Shown in pieces: positions 60,573-64,000 of a DNA stretch of 64,000 bases (positions are counted from its first letter, which is position 1; each line of letters begins with the position of its first letter). The DNA lies in assembly GCA_018814405.1 (NCBI GenBank), contig JAHIZO010000007.1, positions 310,001 through 374,000 of the forward strand, written 5' to 3'. The translations under genes were made by a program, and so were the position numbers. Under the pieces are notes generated by a model. It did no database searches. It was given only the letters and a program-made list of their open reading frames with translations, and was not told the DNA's origin. Source of the DNA: Gammaproteobacteria bacterium (GTDB lineage Bacteria; Pseudomonadota; Gammaproteobacteria; Burkholderiales; Gallionellaceae).

Positions 60573-61931
60573 ATGTTGGCCAATCCATATAAAAGTCAGT
60601 TTATTTCAGCAGCTGAAGATTGGGTATGTAACTCCAGCTCGCTCGATATTAGATATGTAGCAATTAAAGTGGGTGAAAAAACAAATTTGCTCGCTGCATC
60701 AATTGGAGTTTCGCCAGTTCCGCCAAAATTAGATATGAGCTTTAGTCTTGCGACAGAAGGTGTGTTTGCTGGTCAAATTCAAGAATCTGGTAAGAGCAAA
60801 AAAGAGATACTTGAATTGCTTATGAAGGCAGCACAAGGAAAGATTGACGCAAACGGACTGACCTTTGAATTGCTAGAAGATGGTGAACTCGGATATCACT
60901 CGGAATTAATCTGGGGTGATAAGTGGTTTTCTGAACTGGAATTGCAGGTTATCGGAGGTCGCAATAACTCATTTGCTTATTCGCATGTCGATAGCAGCAA
61001 AATTGACGATGCGCTTAGGCAAGCAACCCCACCATTTGATGGGCTAGCAGATCTTGTGGGGTGGTTAGGCTTGAAGACACCAGTTCAGACATCAAGCGCT
61101 CCATCAATAAATCTTGCAGTTATGCCGCCTGTTGATTATGACTTCCGTGCCTGCAAATTGGAAAAAGACTTGCTTAGTCTGAAGCTACTTTCACATCCGG
61201 AATTTGACCTTGGTAAACTAAATTTCGCAGTGCGAACAGTTCCTGGAGATGGGATACAGAGTCGTAGACAGATTGCTTCAGATTTTAAATGGAAGCTAAG
61301 CCGTAAAGGTGTGCGAGAGGGCAAGACTAAAATTCGCCTGAAGAATGCTGACAGTGCATTAACTATGTTGGTGATTGGGAATACTACCGTTCGGCGTCAA
61401 TGGTTTATTGATCAAGCCAAAAGCGGGAATAATCGGCTAGTTACTGTCCAGCTCTTTGATAAAGAGTTGAGAATGGTTCGAAATGCACTATTTGAATCTT
61501 CCGACGCAACTCGTTTTGAAATGGGAGTGGCTTCTCTTTTTTTCTTAATGGGATTTTCATCAGTAGTTCAGCTTGAAAGCGATTCTCCCGATGTCGTTGT
61601 AGCTACTCCAAGTGGAAGACTTGTTCTTGTTGAGTGCACAACGCGAATTGCTGATTTCAGTCTCAAATTGGGGAAGCTTGTCGATAGAAAGAGAATGCTG
61701 ATAAAACAACTTTCAGATAGCCAGTCGCCATCAACTGTTGATGGGGTGCTTGTATGTGGTGTGCCAAGGGATCAAATTGCCATTCGGGAAGAAGAGCTTC
61801 AAAAGCATCAGATTGCACTAATTTCAAAAGATGAACTTTATAGCTCGTTGGATAGGGTGCGTTTTCACATTGATCCGGATAAGTATATTGATGATGCGAT
61901 TGCACTTACTAGCATAAGAAAATTCTCATGA
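60573..61931 (+). CDS. Hypothetical protein with C-terminal PD-(D/E)XK-like (restriction endonuclease-like) region
   Basis: Long low-GC ORF; C-terminal RFEMGVASLFFLMGFSSVVQLESDSPDVVVATPSGRLVLVECT resembles alpha/PD/ExT core. Start uncertain (TTG 60564 or ATG 60573). Confidence 0.65.
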   Translation: MLANPYKSQFISAAEDWVCNSSSLDIRYVAIKVGEKTNLLAASIGVSPVPPKLDMSFSLATEGVFAGQIQESGKSKKEILELLMKAAQGKIDANGLTFELLEDGELGYHSELIWGDKWFSELELQVIGGRNNSFAYSHVDSSKIDDALRQATPPFDGLADLVGWLGLKTPVQTSSAPSINLAVMPPVDYDFRACKLEKDLLSLKLLSHPEFDLGKLNFAVRTVPGDGIQSRRQIASDFKWKLSRKGVREGKTKIRLKNADSALTMLVIGNTTVRRQWFIDQAKSGNNRLVTVQLFDKELRMVRNALFESSDATRFEMGVASLFFLMGFSSVVQLESDSPDVVVATPSGRLVLVECTTRIADFSLKLGKLVDRKRMLIKQLSDSQSPSTVDGVLVCGVPRDQIAIREEELQKHQIALISKDELYSSLDRVRFHIDPDKYIDDAIALTSIRKFS

Positions 61932-62026
61932 TGTGAAAATTGTATGGGTCAGCAACAAATTGGCTTTGTGCACTCGCAACGTTGCAGGAATCAAACCCAT
62001 CAATTCAACTTATGAATTGGTAAGAC

Positions 62027-62560
62027 ATGTTCGGCATCCGATCTGTATTGGTATGGCTCCTGCTGGCCTTCTGGCCTGCCTATAGCGAAGCATCGCCATG
62101 CAAACCACAATTCGAGGGCGCCTTCTGGGCGGAGAAGGATCTGCGGATCGTGGGGCTGGATGCGGCTTACAGTGCATGTCCGAGCTGGTTCAGCGGAGTG
62201 CGCGTGGGCGCTTCATATTTTGCGGATGAGCGGTTCGAATACAAGGGCGTGACCAGTTCGGTGCGCTTGCAATACGGGGAGCATGTTTCGCCTTTCGTAG
62301 GCGTTGGCGTGTTGGTCGGTATGGCTAGCCATCAGGCAGATGCCTCGACAGACAAGCTGGACAACGACCGCAACGGACAGATCGACGAGCCGGGCGAGAC
62401 TTACATGAAGCATGAGTTCAGTGCGGTGCTTTATCCGGAGGTGGGTATCGCCTGGTACACACGGGTGGTGGGCATCACGCTTTCCGCGCGGCGCTATTAC
62501 AGCTCCACATTCTCCGGCAACATCATCTACAGCGTCGGTTTCAGCACGCCACTCGATTGA
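62027..62560 (+). CDS. Hypothetical secreted/outer-membrane protein
   Basis: Signal peptide SVLVWLLLAFWPAYSEA; aromatic/Gly alternation and ending ..YSVGFSTPLD suggest beta-barrel. Confidence 0.55.
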   Translation: MFGIRSVLVWLLLAFWPAYSEASPCKPQFEGAFWAEKDLRIVGLDAAYSACPSWFSGVRVGASYFADERFEYKGVTSSVRLQYGEHVSPFVGVGVLVGMASHQADASTDKLDNDRNGQIDEPGETYMKHEFSAVLYPEVGIAWYTRVVGITLSARRYYSSTFSGNIIYSVGFSTPLD

Positions 62561-62581
62561 GGCGCTGCAGGCTTGGCCTGC

Positions 62582-63319
62582 TTACTCGGCTGCCTTATCC
62601 GCCCCGCAACACTTCTTGTATTTCCTGCCACTGCCGCAGATGCATGGCGCATTGCGGCTGATGTTCGGCGTTTCATTCACAGCGGTTCTGCCATCGGCGT
62701 TCTCCGCCGCACGCCGTTGCGGTGCCCAGTATTTGTAGATCGCGGCCACGCTGGCGGGAATGGTCTTCGATAGCGCTTCGCGTTGGGCGGGTGTCTCGAT
62801 CAGTGCTTCTTCTTCCCCGGTGATGTCCGGTGAGCCGAGCAGGTAGAGGGGGCGCAATACTTCAGTGGCGTGCCGTGCTTCGAGCAATTTCTTCCAGTTG
62901 TCGCGTTGCATGGCGATGCCGGTCATGTAACCGTGTGCCCAGTTCTCGCCGTCCAGGTATTCGTGCTCGTCGCCTTCGTAGACGTTCAGGTCGAAGATGG
63001 GTTCGAAGCTTTCCAGTTCCTGATTCATGCTCCATACGATGGCGTTCAGGTGGCGGGTGAGCAGGTCGGTGATCGATTCCCGTTGCGCGTCGTTGGTGAA
63101 CTTGGGTGCATCGCTTGCGCTGGGGCCCCACACGCGCGGCATCCATGCTTCCGGCTCGGGCAGTGATGGGCCGGAAGCGAGGGCGGTGAAGAAGCCGTCC
63201 AGTTGGTCCAGCATCATCACTTCACTGCTGGTGGCATCGGACATCAGGAAATCGTCGAGCGCTTCCATCTCCTGTTCGGAGAGTGCGGGTTGGGCGGGTG
63301 TGGGTTCTTGTGCGGACAT
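62582..63319 (-). CDS. YecA/UPF0149 family protein with C-terminal SEC-C motif
   Basis: [40 protein letters not shown]-terminal [18 protein letters not shown]. Confidence 0.9.
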   Translation of the reverse strand: MSAQEPTPAQPALSEQEMEALDDFLMSDATSSEVMMLDQLDGFFTALASGPSLPEPEAWMPRVWGPSASDAPKFTNDAQRESITDLLTRHLNAIVWSMNQELESFEPIFDLNVYEGDEHEYLDGENWAHGYMTGIAMQRDNWKKLLEARHATEVLRPLYLLGSPDITGEEEALIETPAQREALSKTIPASVAAIYKYWAPQRRAAENADGRTAVNETPNISRNAPCICGSGRKYKKCCGADKAAE

Positions 63320-63374
63320 GAGGGCGCTTGCTTCCAGTAGGTGTGTTGTGCGAGTTGAACAGCGGCACGCCGTG

Positions 63375-64000
63375 TCAGGCGTAGTCGATGTCCTGCTCGC
63401 TGCCGATGTATTGGTCTTGCAGGGTGGTGAGCAGGGTCTTGGCCTTGGTCTTGCCGTACAGTTTTTTTACGATGGTGTCGCGCAGTTGCTCCATGCGCTC
63501 GCGCAGCAGGGGCTGGAATTCGGGCGGGATCTTTTTCAGGAAGGTGTTCCAGCTGGCATCGACATCGGGCTTGGTGTCGCGGATGTGGGCGATGAGGTTC
63601 TCAAGTGGCCGTTGTGCGGTGCGCGCGACGATGCGTCCATCGCCGTACAGCGCGAATAGCACGGCCACGGTCATCGCGGCACTGGCATCCATCTCGGAGT
63701 CTCTGACCACGCCGCCGGCGTTGTGCTTGCGCAGCCATTTGCCGCAGTCGATGTATTGCTGGTTGCGTTTCCGGTCCGCCATCTCGTTCTGGAAGATGGC
63801 ATCGCCCGACCAGCTCGATGCGGGGTCGGCGCTGCATATCTCCATGAAGATCGCTTTCAGGTTGCGCTGCTGCACGAAGGGATCGTTGTCGAAATCGGAG
63901 ACGTAGGCAGTGTAGGGCAGGGCGGACAGTTCCTTCATGTGGCGGAAGCCCATCTGGAACACGTATTCGGCGCCGTGCTGCAGCAGGAAGGAGAGCTTGG
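63375..64000 (-). CDS. Hypothetical protein (N-terminus beyond window)
   Basis: Frame remains open to window edge ([25 protein letters not shown]...); no family recognised. Confidence 0.6.
   Translation of the reverse strand, partial: KLSFLLQHGAEYVFQMGFRHMKELSALPYTAYVSDFDNDPFVQQRNLKAIFMEICSADPASSWSGDAIFQNEMADRKRNQQYIDCGKWLRKHNAGGVVRDSEMDASAAMTVAVLFALYGDGRIVARTAQRPLENLIAHIRDTKPDVDASWNTFLKKIPPEFQPLLRERMEQLRDTIVKKLYGKTKAKTLLTTLQDQYIGSEQDIDYA

Overview
High-GC chromosomal window, probably betaproteobacterial and Gallionellaceae/Nitrosomonadales-like (inferred from gene content only). Main blocks: (1) 1-14.2 kb, the 3' part of an MSHA type IV pilus locus (mshO', mshP, a giant mosaic mshQ-like adhesin, mshI-J-K-L-M-N). 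(2) 14.2-22.6 kb, comF divergent from a chain of overlapping genes, bioB-F-H-C-D-TauE/SafE-SCO-hybrid kinase. (3) 22.6-31.7 kb, response regulator, ftsK, lolA, rarA, an inserted methyltransferase, serS, a Kv-like channel and mltF. (4) 31.8-42.3 kb, tRNA-Ser(CGA) with terminator, dnaE, a CBS/PAS/GGDEF/EAL protein, SulP transporter and glk. (5) 42.4-55.1 kb, a zinc-PLC-like protein and a complete C-P lyase operon phnFDCE-GHIJKLMNP-EamA. (6) 55.1-64 kb, an MCP, small proteins, PAP2 phosphatase, a GT4 glycosyltransferase, a low-GC orphan gene with a PD-(D/E)XK-like C-terminus, and YecA/SEC-C. No clearly new multi-gene system is evident. The best leads are the regulatory and RNA architecture of the phn operon (paired TAGACATCTA sites, a perfect 18-bp hairpin, a MITE-like 143-bp inverted-repeat element between phnK and phnL, a zinc-ribbon-like insertion in PhnK, a terminal EamA transporter), the orphan nuclease-like gene, the mosaic MshQ and the bio/SCO/kinase overlap chain. 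All product calls come from reading the translations; no database searches were run.
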